A stretch of 64,000 nt of DNA from Adiantum capillus-veneris. Taxonomy: Eukaryota > Streptophyta > Polypodiopsida > Polypodiales > Pteridaceae. Position 1 is the first letter of the stretch. Every line of letters begins with the position of its first letter. This document shows positions 44,288-56,255 of the stretch, piece by piece. The DNA is taken from positions 66,857,503 to 66,921,502 of the forward strand of contig CM043957.1 of NCBI GenBank assembly GCA_014529385.2. Direction: 5' to 3'. Below the pieces are notes generated by a model, which searched no databases, was not told the DNA's origin, and worked only from the letters and a program-made list of their open reading frames with translations. The position numbers and the translations under genes are program-made.

Positions 44288-47200
44288 CTAAGCATTGACA
44301 AGGTTCATACTATCCTTAAGCTGTATTCCTTGCATCCATCTAGCATCTTCAAAAGGATAATTTTTGAACTTAATAAGATACCGTCGTATAATCTTACCAT
44401 GTCGTAGTACCTTTTCTTCATGCCGAAGAACAGCTTCGGGTTGTAGCACCTCTTCTTGGTCTTCAACTTCGGGAGGGTCTTCAATAATTGGTTCAGTTGG
44501 TGGCTCTCCTTTGTAGGGCTTAAGTAGGCTTACATGAAAGGCATTGTGTATGAGCCAATGGTTGGGCAACTTGAGTTGATAAGCCATCTCATTGATGGGC
44601 TTCAAGATTTGGAAAGGACCATAGTATATTTTTTCTAGTTTAGCATAATACTTTTGATGGCTCGTAGGATTTTTGCCCTTCGTTTGCCTTAATCGAGCAT
44701 TAGGAAACTTGAGTAAGACCCAATCATTTTCTTTGAACATTAAGGCTCTTCTGTGCTTATCAGCAATACCTTTTTGCCTTTGTTGAGAGATGGATATAGC
44801 CTCCCTAATCTTTTGAAAAGATTCTTGTAGGTCACGGCTATACTCATTGGTGGCGAAGATCTTCCCATATACTTTGAGTATCAAGGGACTTTTAGGTCTT
44901 CCCTCAATGATTTCAAAAGGTGCTTTTCCCGTAGAAGTATATACAGTATTATTGTAGGCATACTCTACAAGAGGTAAGTACTTTTCCCATTGTGAACGTT
45001 GATCTACTTCGGTAACATAAGTCTTGAGTAGATCGAGTATCGTGAGATTGGCTATCTCACTTTGGCCATCCGTTTGTGGGTGATAGGCCGAAGAGAAATT
45101 CAATCTTGTTCCTAGATTTTCAAAGAGACCTTTCCAGAAATTACTGGTCATTCTAGGATCTCTATCTGACACGATGGATGTGGGTAATCCATGGTGCTTG
45201 AAAATCTGAGATATGAAGAGAGTTGCCATTTGATGTGCCTTAATAGTCTTTTTGACAGGAATAAAATGTGCTTGCTTGCTAAACCTGTCAACTATTGTCC
45301 ATATTCCTGTATTCCCATGGATAGACTTGAGTAATCCAAAGATGAAATCCATGGATATACTCTCCCATGGTGAATTTGGAATAGGCAATGGCTGGAGTAA
45401 TCCAGGTTGCTTCCCTCTATCATACTTGGTCTTTTGGCATACTACACATTTTGAAACATACTCTTGTATGTCCACTTTCATGGTAGGCCAATAGAAGTAC
45501 GTCTCTACTCCTCGGAGAGTAGGTTGAATACCTATATGCCCTATATATGGAGGAGCATGGGATTCATACATAACTTTCTCACGAAGGGAATGGGTAACAC
45601 ATAGCCTATTGCCGTGGAGAAGATAACCATCCTGCAAGGTGAATGGTTCCTCTTTCTTCCCCAAAGCAAGGGCTGACATTATGTCTCTAAAGTCAGGGTC
45701 AGTAGCATACTCATCTGTCATAGAGGATAGATCATTGTGAGTAGCTATAGACACCGCATTAACTTTGGGTCGTCGTGAAAGTGCATTGGCCACTTGATTG
45801 TGCTTACTAGCTATGTGAGCAATATGGAAAGTAAAAGAAAATTTGCACACCTCATTTGTCTGTCGGAAAGCTTGGTTTGCGTCATGAAATACTTGAGACT
45901 TTGGTGGTCTGTTCGTAGGATAAATGGAGTCCCCAATAGGTAGTGCTTCCATGTGTCTAGGGCATGTAGAACAGCTAAAAGCTCTTTCTCATAAATGCCC
46001 AAGAATCGTTCATCAATATTGAGCCTTCGGCTCTCATATGCTATGGCATGCCCTTCTTGAAGCAAAACTGCTCCAAGGCAATCACCACAAGCATCACATT
46101 GGACCTCAAATGGCTTTGAGAGATCCGGAAGCACGAGGACTTGTTGGGAAGTAAGCTTCTCTTTGAGCTTTTCAAAAGCATTTTTCTCCTTAGCAGTCCA
46201 CACAAACTTAACGTTCTTCTTAGTTAAGTCGTGTAGTGGTCCTGCTACTTGAGAGAATTTTGCTATGAAGCGTCTATAGTATGCGCACATACCAACAAAG
46301 CTTCTTAGCTCATGTAGATTTCTTGGGTTAGGCCATGCTTTTATTACCTCTAACTTTGATGGATCCATTTGGATACCATCTTTAGAGATAATATGACCTA
46401 GGTATTGAATCTCTTGTAGGAAGAATTCGCTTTTCTTTTGGTTGAGAAAAAGCTTGTTCTCCGTCAATGCTTGAAAAATCACTTGGAGATGTTGCTTATG
46501 TTCCTCCAAAGACTTGGAGTAGATGATGATATCATCAAAGAACACTCCAGTGAATTTGAGGTATGGTCTAAAAATTTTCTCCATCAAATGATTGAACGTA
46601 GCTGGTGCATTAGTCAAGCCAAAAGGCATGACTAGATATTCATAAAGACCAAACGTTGTGCGAAATGCGGTCTTTAAGATATCTTCATCCACTATCCTTA
46701 TTTGATGATAGCCACTCTTAAGGTCAATCCTACTGAAGTAGGTCGAGCCTTGTAGCTTATCAAACGGATCTTCTACCCGAGGTATAGGAAATCTGTTTTT
46801 GATAGTGATATGGTTTAGTGCTTGATAGTCCACACACATACAGTATGTACCATCTTTCTTTTGCACTAAAAGGACTGGAGAACAAAAGGGAGAGGAACTA
46901 GGACTCACCATCCCTTTGTCTACTAGCTCTTGTACTTGCCTCATGATCTTCTCTTGTTGAGCTTGTGAGACTCGATAAGGAGGCTTGTTAGGTGGTGAGC
47001 TTCCAGGAAGGAGCTCAATACGATGGTCATCATCCCCTCGTTTTGGAGGTAAGTCCATAGGGATATCATCGATGAACACATCTTGAAATCCTTTAAGAAA
47101 CTTAGACAAGTCTAACTCTTCTTGATTCCTACCATTTACATTTGATGAAACATTAGTATCTTTTAGAGACTCTTTGACAAAAATCATGTACGCAGAAACT

Positions 47201-49077
47201 GAGCTCTTCATTGATTTATCAAAAGCAAGAGGATTTACAAGTGGAATAGTGCGACCACGCTCACTAGCATCTATATAAATGTTCTTTCCCTTGTAGGTGA
47301 AGTAGATTCTCCTTTCAAGGAACTTCATGTTGGCAACCATGCGATCAAATCATGGTGCCCCTAGGATAACATCTTCATGTTGGAGAGGAGAGATGAAGAA
47401 TTCTTCCTTGTCGACATAGCTTTGGACATGAAGCCTCAACTTCCCAATCAAGGGAGTAACGGAGGCTTGTTGTCCCTTGAAAGCTACATCAGCCACTACT
47501 ATATCTCCCATCTCAAAAGCTTGAATGCCCAACTTGGTGGCCAACTCCATTGATATGAAGTTAAGAGTAGAGCCAGGTTCAAACAAGATGAAGGCATCAT
47601 GCTCTCTTACCTTTCCCCACGCATAGGAAAGTGATGATCCTTTGCAATGAGCATCCTCTTTTGGAGCTTCGATGGGGGAAGCCCTAGGAGTCTCAACGCG
47701 AGTATTCTTCTTGGGGCAAGAACGATGTCCTTGCTCCCCACACTTGAAACACTTATGGTCCTTGCGAAAAGCTTCAAGCTCTTCAGGAGAGAGTTTGTTT
47801 TTACCTTTGTAAACTCCCTTCTCCTTGGACCGATTGTTGCTGTTGTTGGAATTGACTTGGGAAGTATTTTGAACATTGGTTTTCCCCTTTGCATCATTTT
47901 TATCTTTGTTTTCCATGGGCTTGAGATTACGTCTAGCCCCTTGATGGAAATTGATGCGTGAAGCAACCATGGTGTGATGGATTACTTCGCTAATAGTACC
48001 ACGCTGTTGAGAGTTGATGTATTCGGCCATCTCTTCAGGTAATCCCGCACAGAATTACTGCCTTTGCTCCGAAAAGTCTATCTTTTGAAAGACAATAGCC
48101 TTGAGATGTAAATCCCAAAACTTGTCTACATATTTGTGGATAGACTCATGGGAGAGAAGCTTCAAGCTGCGCCATTCGGTAAGCACTTTGTCCTTTGCAT
48201 CGCTTGCAAGGAATTGCTTCATGATGGAAACTCGTAGAGTTTTCCATGTCTTTGGGGCTTCACCATTTCCACGAAGGCTAGCCCACCATTGACGAGCTGA
48301 TTTTTGGAAGTGCATAGCTACATGGAGTAGCTTAGAGGACTTTGTGAAGCCCTCATCTCCAAAGGCCGCATCAAATTGCTGGATGAAGGCCAACACTTTG
48401 TCGGTAGCACCGAAGGTGCCATCATAGGTGAGAAAAGAGATACTCTTTCCTCCCTCCTTGAACTTCTTTAGCTTTTGTGACCTTCGCCATGCAGGAAATG
48501 ATTTGCGATGTCCTCCCCTCTTGTATTCTCCAGGAGAATAACCATAACTTTCGTCAGAAGAGGAGGAAGGTGAAGAAGAAGGAGAAGAGGGTGACCTCTT
48601 CCTAGCCCTTTTCTTCCTTTGTTTCCTCTCTTGCCTTTCAGAGTGATGAGGAGAAGGACTATGTGTTGATCTTTTCCTCTTGGGAGGAGTGGGCGATCGT
48701 CTAGACCGCCGTCTTCGTGGAGCCACATCTTTAGAGGAACTTGAACTTTCATTGCTTTCTTGCTCTTTGGATTCCTCCTCTCGAATGGGAGAGAGTCTTG
48801 TTTTGGGGGTCTCTTCAAGAGTCCTCCTAAGCTCTCTCTCCTCTTGGAGAGGAAGGGAAATTCCATAAGCACGAAGTTGTTGAGTAACTTTGGCTTGCAA
48901 AGCAGGGTTGCCCATAGCTTGATGTAACCTAGTGAAGAGATAATTCACAAACATGGGAGCATCATCATTAGCACCTTCATGTGCAAAATCAAAGCTATCA
49001 ATGTTGATTCTACTCTCTTGATTATTGTCAGCCATGTTAACAAAATTTATGTATGTACTTAGTGTATGCTTTGGCAA
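44288..49077 (-). pseudogene. Chromovirus gag-pol, two stops and a frameshift
   Basis: Gag from ATG 49077 with an Arg/Ser-rich stretch and a QWWASLRGNGEAPKTWKTL region. A zinc knuckle CFKCGEQGHRSC is two residues short between His and the last Cys. The protease motif reads LFEPGST, so the catalytic Asp is not visible. RT has DYQALN, DLKSGYHQI and FFDDIIIYSK; RNase H has LRTDHQSLKYF; integrase has an HHCC finger, DRFSKQAHF, SDRDPRMTSNFW and HPQTDGQSE. The C-terminal chromodomain has RRYLIKFKNYPFEDARWM. Breaks: in-frame TAA near 48052, in-frame TGA near 47347, frameshift near 45840. Both stops fit single C-to-T or G-to-A changes of Gln and Trp codons. Confidence 0.92.
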
Positions 49078-49436
49078 TTTAAAACCTTAGTTGCCACTCC
49101 TCTTAGCCTTTGAAAATCGGCTCTTAAGTATCTACACCCACGGCTCGAAGTGGTTAATTATAGAGAGTAGAGGAGTAGGTCGAACATAGCAGAGTTGCCA
49201 AGGGCTAGCTCCTTTCGGACTTCTTATGGCTCAATAATGGTAAAGCCACAGGCAACTCTAAAAAGACTCCATTATTAAGTCCAAAGCTCCCGAGGTGTGC
49301 ACCATCCCTCACATAGTAGGCTCAACAAAACCGATAATAGATCCCAGTTCCACTTACCCTAATATAATTAACAACATCAACCATTTATAGGCTACTTAAG
49401 GACCTCTCTTCTTAAGCAAGAAAAGAGAAACCAAAT

Positions 49437-49448
49437 GCTCTGATACCA
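49437..49448 (-). other. Primer binding site of the chromovirus (tRNA-iMet type)
   Basis: Minus-strand TGGTATCAGAGC lies one base from the LTR edge and complements the 3' end of plant initiator tRNA-Met. Confidence 0.9.
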
Positions 49449-49449
49449 A

Positions 49450-50326
49450 TGTAATGGAATTGGCCTATTTAACTTGAGAGTAGCGGAAATTAATGAAAGT
49501 ACTTTTGAGAAATGACTTTGTGAGCATAGCGGGTGAACATAGTTGAAGATAGCAACATAATCATAGCAATTAGTTAACTTGGCATGAACAATACTTTTAC
49601 AAGAGAGAGAATTTAGAGAACATGACAACAATTGAGGACCGGATTTATGTGGAGCCGGTTCCCCCTCCAATAGGCATTTGTATTATGATTTCTCCCATTA
49701 AGAGAGATTTGTTACAATACAATCTTTGTGTTCCTTGTGACCTAGGTGATGCAATGAAGATGGAAAGCTTCATGCATCACAAACATAACATAAACTTGAA
49801 GAAATCTTTAACTATCCCAAGCCTCAGTCCCAAGACCTCAAACACCTTCGAAGGTGGAGAGAGCCAGCAGGGAATGAGGGTAGGGAAGAGGAAGAAGAAA
49901 CATTTCGTAGGAGAAAGAATTAGTTCCTCACTTTTCATAACTCTTGTTGCTAGCATACATAATAGCATAGTAATGAAGAAGAAGGAGATGTCAAGCTTAA
50001 GCATTGAAGCATGGCTCTTGGTTGGATTTTCACTCCATATCCAAGAGTTTTGGTGTAGGCTCTCAACCTCTACTTGCTTGGAGAAGGAGAGGGATCTCTT
50101 GCACTTTGCATAGCACACAATGAGAGTGTTTGTGAGTGTGTGTGGGTAATTATATCCCCTAAGCAACCCCCTAGCTTTCTTGGGTCGACCCCCCCTTGTA
50201 GCTCATTCTTGAAGCTCATTGGACCCCTCCAAGCCTAGCCAATCACAAGCAGGAGGCATTACAAGCAACAAGGGTAGCCTTGAGACAAGTGTCCCCCTTT
50301 CCCCTTTGAGAGAGAGGGCTAGATAA
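49450..50326 (-). repeat. 5' LTR of the chromovirus, part 1
   Basis: Aligns with the start of the 42279 LTR. It is cut after GATAA (50322-50326) by the copia element. Confidence 0.9.
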
Positions 50327-51136
50327 TGTTAGGAAATAAGACGTAGCTAAATAGATAATTGAGTAGATTACTTAATGGAGAGAGACAGATTTACATACAC
50401 GAGATTATAGAGTAGAGAGAGAGAGAGAGAGTACACACGATATACGTGGTTCACCCAATGTGGGCTACGTCCACGGGAAAGCAGCCACTCAATGGCTTTA
50501 GTACTTCAAAACAAGAAGTAGTTTACAAAGGGATTATACCCTTAATGGAGCTCCCGCCTTGCTTCACTCTCACCACCTCACACTCACCTTGTTGCATCAA
50601 CTTCACACTATGAAATGTGTGTAGAAATGGCCTCCTTTTATAGGCCAAAAGGGCTGCCCTCTCTTATGAGAGACAGCCATGTGTAGCCGCCCTTGTGCGA
50701 ATAAGTCCAAATCGGACCCTCCAATCCGCCCATGTGTGGCCGCCCTTGAGAAGACAAGTCCGCTTTTGAATTCGGCCACCGGCCACCGGCCATTGACTTC
50801 CGACCACCGGCCACCGGCCATTGACTTCCGACCACCGGCCATCGGCTATTGACTACCGGCCACCGACCAACCGACCGGTTGTTTTCCAACCACTTTCCGA
50901 CCGTCGTCCGACCATAATATTCCGACGAAAAAGAATATTCCGGCGAAAAAAAAAGTCTCGAGGGCCTCCGCCCCCGAGGCCTTTAAAGTTGCCCTTGATT
51001 CTTGTCCGTGAAAATTTTGGTTTCCGGTGAGTGATTTTCCTTCACGCACGATGGCTTCTCCTCATAATGGGGGCCTTACAAATGTGCGCTTTTACCACAG
51101 AAAATTACAAGGGTAAATCAGGCTCCATACTTAACA
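50327..51136 (-). repeat. 3' LTR of the copia element
   Basis: 810 bp, TG...CA. It contains a short GA run (about 50412-50430) and a CCACCGGCCATTGACTTCCG-type minisatellite (50767-50880), longer than in the other LTR. Minus-strand CCTATAAAAGG at 50634-50645 is a probable TATA box. Confidence 0.93.
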
Positions 51137-51152
51137 ATCTCCCACTTGGAGA
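51137..51152 (-). other. Polypurine tract of the copia element
   Basis: Minus-strand CCAAGTGGGAGAT directly adjoins the LTR, the usual plant copia form. Confidence 0.85.
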
Positions 51153-51196
51153 CTGATCTCCAAACCAAACCTGTGACTGCTTTCCATTCTGGCTTC

Positions 51197-54100
51197 TTAT
51201 CCTTGAATGCCGATTGAAGATGAGCAAAAGCTCAACTTCTCCTTGTTGACCACCTTTGTAAACATGTCTACAGGATTTTCACTTGTATGCACCTTTCCTA
51301 GCTTTAGTTGTCCCTCTTCCAAAAGAGTGCGTATGAAGTGATATCTCACCTCAATGTGCTTTGTCCCTGAATGAAAGGCTGAGTTCTTCGCAAGATGGAT
51401 AGCGCTTTGGCTATCACTGTACAAGAAACAATTGTCTTGTTTGAATCCAAGCTCTTCTAAGAATCTGTGAAGCCACAGAATTTCTTTGCTTGCCTCCATC
51501 ATTGCTACATACTCTGCTTCCGTGGTAGAAAGTGAAACCACTTTCTGCAGCTTTGAAGCCCAGCTTACTGCTGTGCCTCCAACCGTGAACACATAGCCAG
51601 TAGTGCTCCTTCGAGTATCTTTGTCACCTGCCATATCTGCATCAGCATACCCTTCTAGAAAAATATCAGTTCCTCCAAAATACAAAGCATTTGTTGTTGT
51701 CCCTTTTAGATACCTAAGTATCCACTTCACAGCTTGCCAATGCTCTTTACCTGGGTTGTGCATGAACCTACTCACAACTCCCACTGCATGTGCAATGTCT
51801 GGCCTTGTCCAGACCATAGCATACATTAGAGAACCTACCGCTGCAGCATATGGAACTTTAGACATATAGGCTATCTCCTCTTGTGTCTTTGGACACATAT
51901 CCTTCGTTAGTTTAAAATGACCAGCCAAAGGTGTAGAAACTGGTTTTGCATTTTGCATTGCAAACCTTTCTAGTACCTTCTTGATGTAATCTTCTTGAGA
52001 TAGCTTTATTGTCTTCTTCGTCTTGTCCCTTGATATTTTCATACCAAGTATCCTCTTTGCAGCACCTAAATCTTTCATTGAAAAAGATTTGGACAGCTCC
52101 TCTTTTAGGTCTTTGATGTCCTGCATGTTAGCACTTGCAATCAACATGTCATCAACATACAACATTAGGATGATGAATTTCCCATCTCCCAAATTCTCCG
52201 TGTAGACGCAGTGATCCGAGTTGCATCTTGTGAATCCATGATCCAACATCCATCGATCAAACTTCAAGTACCATTGTCTTGATGCTTGCTTTAAACCATA
52301 CAAGCTCTTCTTTAATCTGCAAACCATTTTCTCCTTACCTTTTACTTCATACCCCTTTGGTTGAAGCATGTAGATTTTCTCCTCTAAGTCACCGTGAGGG
52401 AATGCCGTATTTACATCCATTTGCTCGAGATTTAGATCATGAGCAGCCACAAGGCTTAAGACAAGCCTAATTGAGTTCATTTTTACAACAGGAGAAAATA
52501 TTTCATTGAAGTCAATACCTTTCTTTTGAGAAAAACCTTTTACCACAAGCCTAGACTTGTACCTTTTCTTCCCACCTTCTTCTTCCTTTAGCTTGTACAC
52601 CCATTTGTTTTGAAGTGCCCGCTTACCTTTAGGCAACTCAACCAACTCCCATGTTTGGTTGCGATGTAGTGAGTCCATCTCCACTTGCATGCTCTTCGTC
52701 CATTCTTCTTTGGATTCATGTTGCATAGCTTCTTCATATGATTCGGGCTCTCCAGAATCTGAGATCAAGAGATGGTTGAAGGAAGGAACAAAACTTTCTG
52801 GAGGTCTACTTGCTCTTGTAGATCTTCGGGGAATAGGTTGAGGCTCCTCATTTGGTTGACGTTGTTGCACATTGTCACCGTTTGCAGTCCTTGAGTCTTC
52901 ACCGTCCTCAAGCTCCATGTACTCATCACCTGTTTCTTTTGTTTGTTTTCTTTCCAAGTAATCTTTGTACATATTTTGTTCGTTAAAAATTACATCCCTA
53001 CTCCTTAAGATTTTACCATCTCCAGGATTCCATAGGCGATACCCAAAGTCTCCTTCTCCATAGCCAATGAAGAAACTCTTTTTGGACTTTGCATCTAACT
53101 TTGATCTTAGGCTTCTATCTATGTGCATGAAAGCCTCACACCCAAACACTTTGAGAAATGCATAATTCACCGGTTTACCTGTCCATGCCTCTTCTGGAAC
53201 TCCCCCATCCAATGCCGTTGAGGGTGACTGATTGATTAAGTACACAGACGTACTTACAGCTTCCGCCCAAAGCTCAAGCGGTAGGCCTACATGTAGCCGC
53301 ATGCTTCGTGCTCGTTCCATGATTGTCCTGTTCATCCTTTCCGAAATCCCATTTTGTTGAGGTGTCCTTGGGGTTGTCCTTTGCCTCCGAATGCCATTGC
53401 TAGCACAAAAGCTTTCAAAAGCTTGGCTGCAATAGTCGCCTCCATTGTCGGATCTGAGGCATTTAACCTTGGTAACTGTTTCATTCTCCACAAAGGCTTT
53501 CCACCTTTGAAATATGGAAAATACATCGGATTTATTCTTCATGACATAAACTCATGTTTTTCTAGTCGCATCGTCTATGAATGTTACATAGTACAATGAG
53601 CCACCAAGTGATGGTGTACTTGCAGGACCCCAAACATCAGAATGAACCAACTCAAGTTTTTTATTTTTTCTTTCATTTCCTGATTTTTGAAATTTTACCC
53701 TCTTTTGTTTACCATAAACACAATCTTCACAGAACTCTAAGTCCACTTCTTTCAAACCTGGTAGAAGCTTCTTTGTTTGAAGGATTTGCATTCCTTTGGC
53801 ACTCATATGCCCAAGTCGGTAGTGCCACACCGCACTGTCAACTTCTGTAGTTGCTGCACAAGCTGAAGGTTGCGTGCTAACAGTACACAAGTAAAGTGTA
53901 CCGACTTTTTCACCCTTGGCAACCACCAAAGATCCCTTTGAGATCTTCCACCGTTTGTTTCCGAATGCAATGTTGTGACCTTCATCGTCCAATTGTCCTG
54001 TAGAGATCAAATTTTTGCGAAGAGAAGGAACATGCCTAACATCTTTAAGCTTCCATTCATTTCCGTTAGCAGTTTTGACAGAAACTGTACCTTTGCCGAC

Positions 54101-55087
54101 AATCTCACAAGCTTCATCATCTCCCAAGTATACATACCCAAAATTACCTTTGGTGTAGTCTTGGAAATGTTGCTTGTGTGGTGTCGCATGGAATGAAGCC
54201 CCGGAATCTACTATCCAAGAATTAGACACATTGTCTAATGAGAGAATTATAGCATCTTGCTCTACTTTACCTGCCACATTGGCCTCTGATGTTGGCTTGT
54301 TGTCTTGAGACTCTGTCTCCTTCTTCTTCTTGGACCAGCAATCCTTCTTGACGTGGCCCTTCTTGCCGTAGTTCCAACATTCAAGAACTGACTTTGTGCG
54401 TGACTTGCTCCGCCTTGAGCGATCATGATCCTTTTGGTTTTTGAACCTCTCCTTAAGCCTTCCTCTTGTTTCCACTGATAGTGGAGCACTTGATGATTCT
54501 CTTGTGCTTCTCCTTCGCATTTCCTCGCTTAGGAGAACACCCACAACATCATCAAACTTAAGAGTATTTGTGCCAGAGATAGAATTACTTACAGCCATCA
54601 CAAGGCTGTCCCAACTATCCGGTAGAGATGATAGTATAAGGAGAGATCGCACTTCATCATCGAAATTGATTTTCACTGATCGAAGTTGACTTATGTTTGT
54701 GTTAAAGTCATTTAGGTGTTCTGCAACTGAACCATTCTCTGCCATCTTTAGATTAAACAAGCGCTTCATAAGAAATACCTTATTGGATGCCGATGGTTTC
54801 TCGTAGAAGTCGTCAAGTGACTTCATCAAGTCCTCCGTGGTCTTCATCTCCGAAACATTGAAGGCCACCGTTGACGCCAAGCTTAACCGGATTGTTCCGA
54901 GTGCCTTTCGATCAAGGACAATCCATGCTTCATCTGCCATTGTTGCGGGTTTCTTCGCAAGACCGCCTAGTGGCAAATAGAAGTCCTTCTGGTAGAGATA
55001 GTCTTCAATCTGCATCTTCCAATGTTGGTAGTTTTTGCCGTTGAACTTCTCAATCTTGAGCTTCCCTTCCTCCGCCATAACTCCCAC
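51197..55087 (-). pseudogene. Copia gag-pol polyprotein, one in-frame stop
   Basis: One frame of about 1,297 codons from ATG 55087. Gag: LKIEKFNGKNYQHWKMQIED start; zinc knuckle CWNYGKKGHVKKDC, where the second Cys is Tyr. Protease: SWIVDSGASFHATP. Integrase: WHYRLGHMSAKGM, then D-D-E in HSDVWGP, SDNGGDYCSQAF and QQNGISERMNR. RT: NKWVYKLK, FSPVVKMNSIR, catalytic YVDDMLIA. RNase H: GYADADMAGDKDTRRSTTGY and TEAEYVAMMEASKE. A TGA at 53549-53551 falls where copia proteins usually have Trp in the integrase (before VYVMKNKSDV). The order integrase before RT is the copia diagnostic. Confidence 0.95.
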
Positions 55088-55138
55088 TCAATTCAAGGAA
55101 ATCTTTTCCTTGAGATAATTTAGCTACGAGCAAACCTT

Positions 55139-55150
55139 GCTCTGATACCA
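55139..55150 (-). other. Primer binding site of the copia element (tRNA-iMet type)
   Basis: Minus-strand TGGTATCAGAGC two bases from the 5' LTR edge, complementary to initiator tRNA-Met. Confidence 0.9.
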
Positions 55151-55152
55151 GT

Positions 55153-55241
55153 TGTTAGGAAATAAGACGTAGCTAAATAGATAATTGAGTAGATTACTTA
55201 ATGGAGAGAGACAGATTTACATACACGAGATTATAGAGTAG

Positions 55242-55306
<65 letters not shown>

Positions 55307-55958
55307 CACGATATACGTGGTTCACCCAATGTGGGCTACGTCCACGGGAAAGCAGCCACTCAATGGCTTTAGTACTTCAAAACAAGAAGTAGTTTACAAA
55401 GGGATTATACCCTTAATGGAGCTCCCGCCTTGCTTCACTCTCACCACCTCACACTCACCTTGTTGCATCAACTTCACACTATGAAATGTGTGTAGAAATG
55501 GCCTCCTTTTATAGGCCAAAAGGGCTGCCCTCTCTTATGAGAGACAGCCATGTGTAGCCGCCCTTGTGCGAATAAGTCCAAATCGGACCCTCCAATCCGC
55601 CCATGTGTGGCCGCCCTTGAGAAGACAAGTCCGCTTTTGAATTCGGCCACCGGCCATTGAATTCGGCCACCGGCCACCAGCCATTGACTTCCGACCACCG
55701 GCCACCAGCCAACCGACCGGTTGTTTTCCGACCACTTTCCGGCCGCCGTCCAGCCATAATATTCCGGCGAAAAAGAATATTCCGGCATTTAAAGTATGGA
55801 GCCTTTAAAGTTGCCCTTGATTCTTGTCCGTGAAAATTTTGGTTTCCGGTGAGTGATTTTCCTTCACGCACGATGGCTTCTCCTCATAATGGGGGCCTTA
55901 CAAATGTGCGCTTTTACCACAGAAAATTACAAGGGTAAATCAGGCTCCATACTTAACA
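55153..55958 (-). repeat. 5' LTR of the copia element
   Basis: 806 bp, near-identical to the 3' LTR except for a much longer GA run (about 55244-55302) and a contracted CCACCGGCCA minisatellite. Minus-strand CCTATAAAAGG at 55503-55514 is a probable TATA box. Confidence 0.93.
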
Positions 55959-56255
55959 GATAAATGCTAAATCAATTAGTTAAATCTCCTAAATTATTAT
56001 TGGACCCCTTGGGTGGCCAACCAATAGGCTTCAGGCACACCATGAGGGAAACATGAAGAGGAACTTGACAAGTGTCCCTTTTGCTTTCTTTGTACCATGC
56101 ATGCCTTGTGTGAGTGTGTGGGTGTTCTCGCTCATCCCCCCTCATGTAGGGCTCGCCCCCTCCTTGTAGGGATTGAATCTTTGACTTTTTGAAACCTCAA
56201 GCCCCTCATGCATAGGCCCAGTTCCCACCACAAGCTTGGCTCATAAGCACTTTAA
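55959..56255 (-). repeat. 5' LTR of the chromovirus, part 2
   Basis: Resumes with the second GATAA copy and ends with TTAA (56252-56255), the target of the next insertion. Confidence 0.9.

Larger units (their letters stand above)
50327..55958 (-). mobile_element. Ty1/copia element
   Basis: The target duplication GATAA is at 50322-50326 and 55959-55963. LTRs run TGTTAGGAAA to TTAACA. PBS, gag-pol and polypurine tract are all on the minus strand, total 5.6 kb. The host sequence is the chromovirus 5' LTR; the intact sister LTR at 42279 shows the empty site. Gag-pol has a single in-frame stop, so the insertion is fairly recent. Confidence 0.95.

Noticed and set aside
50603-51049. Gly/Trp-rich frames at 50603-51049 and 55474-55871
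   Set aside because: They are translations of the CCACCGGCCATTGACTTCCG minisatellite in the copia LTRs.
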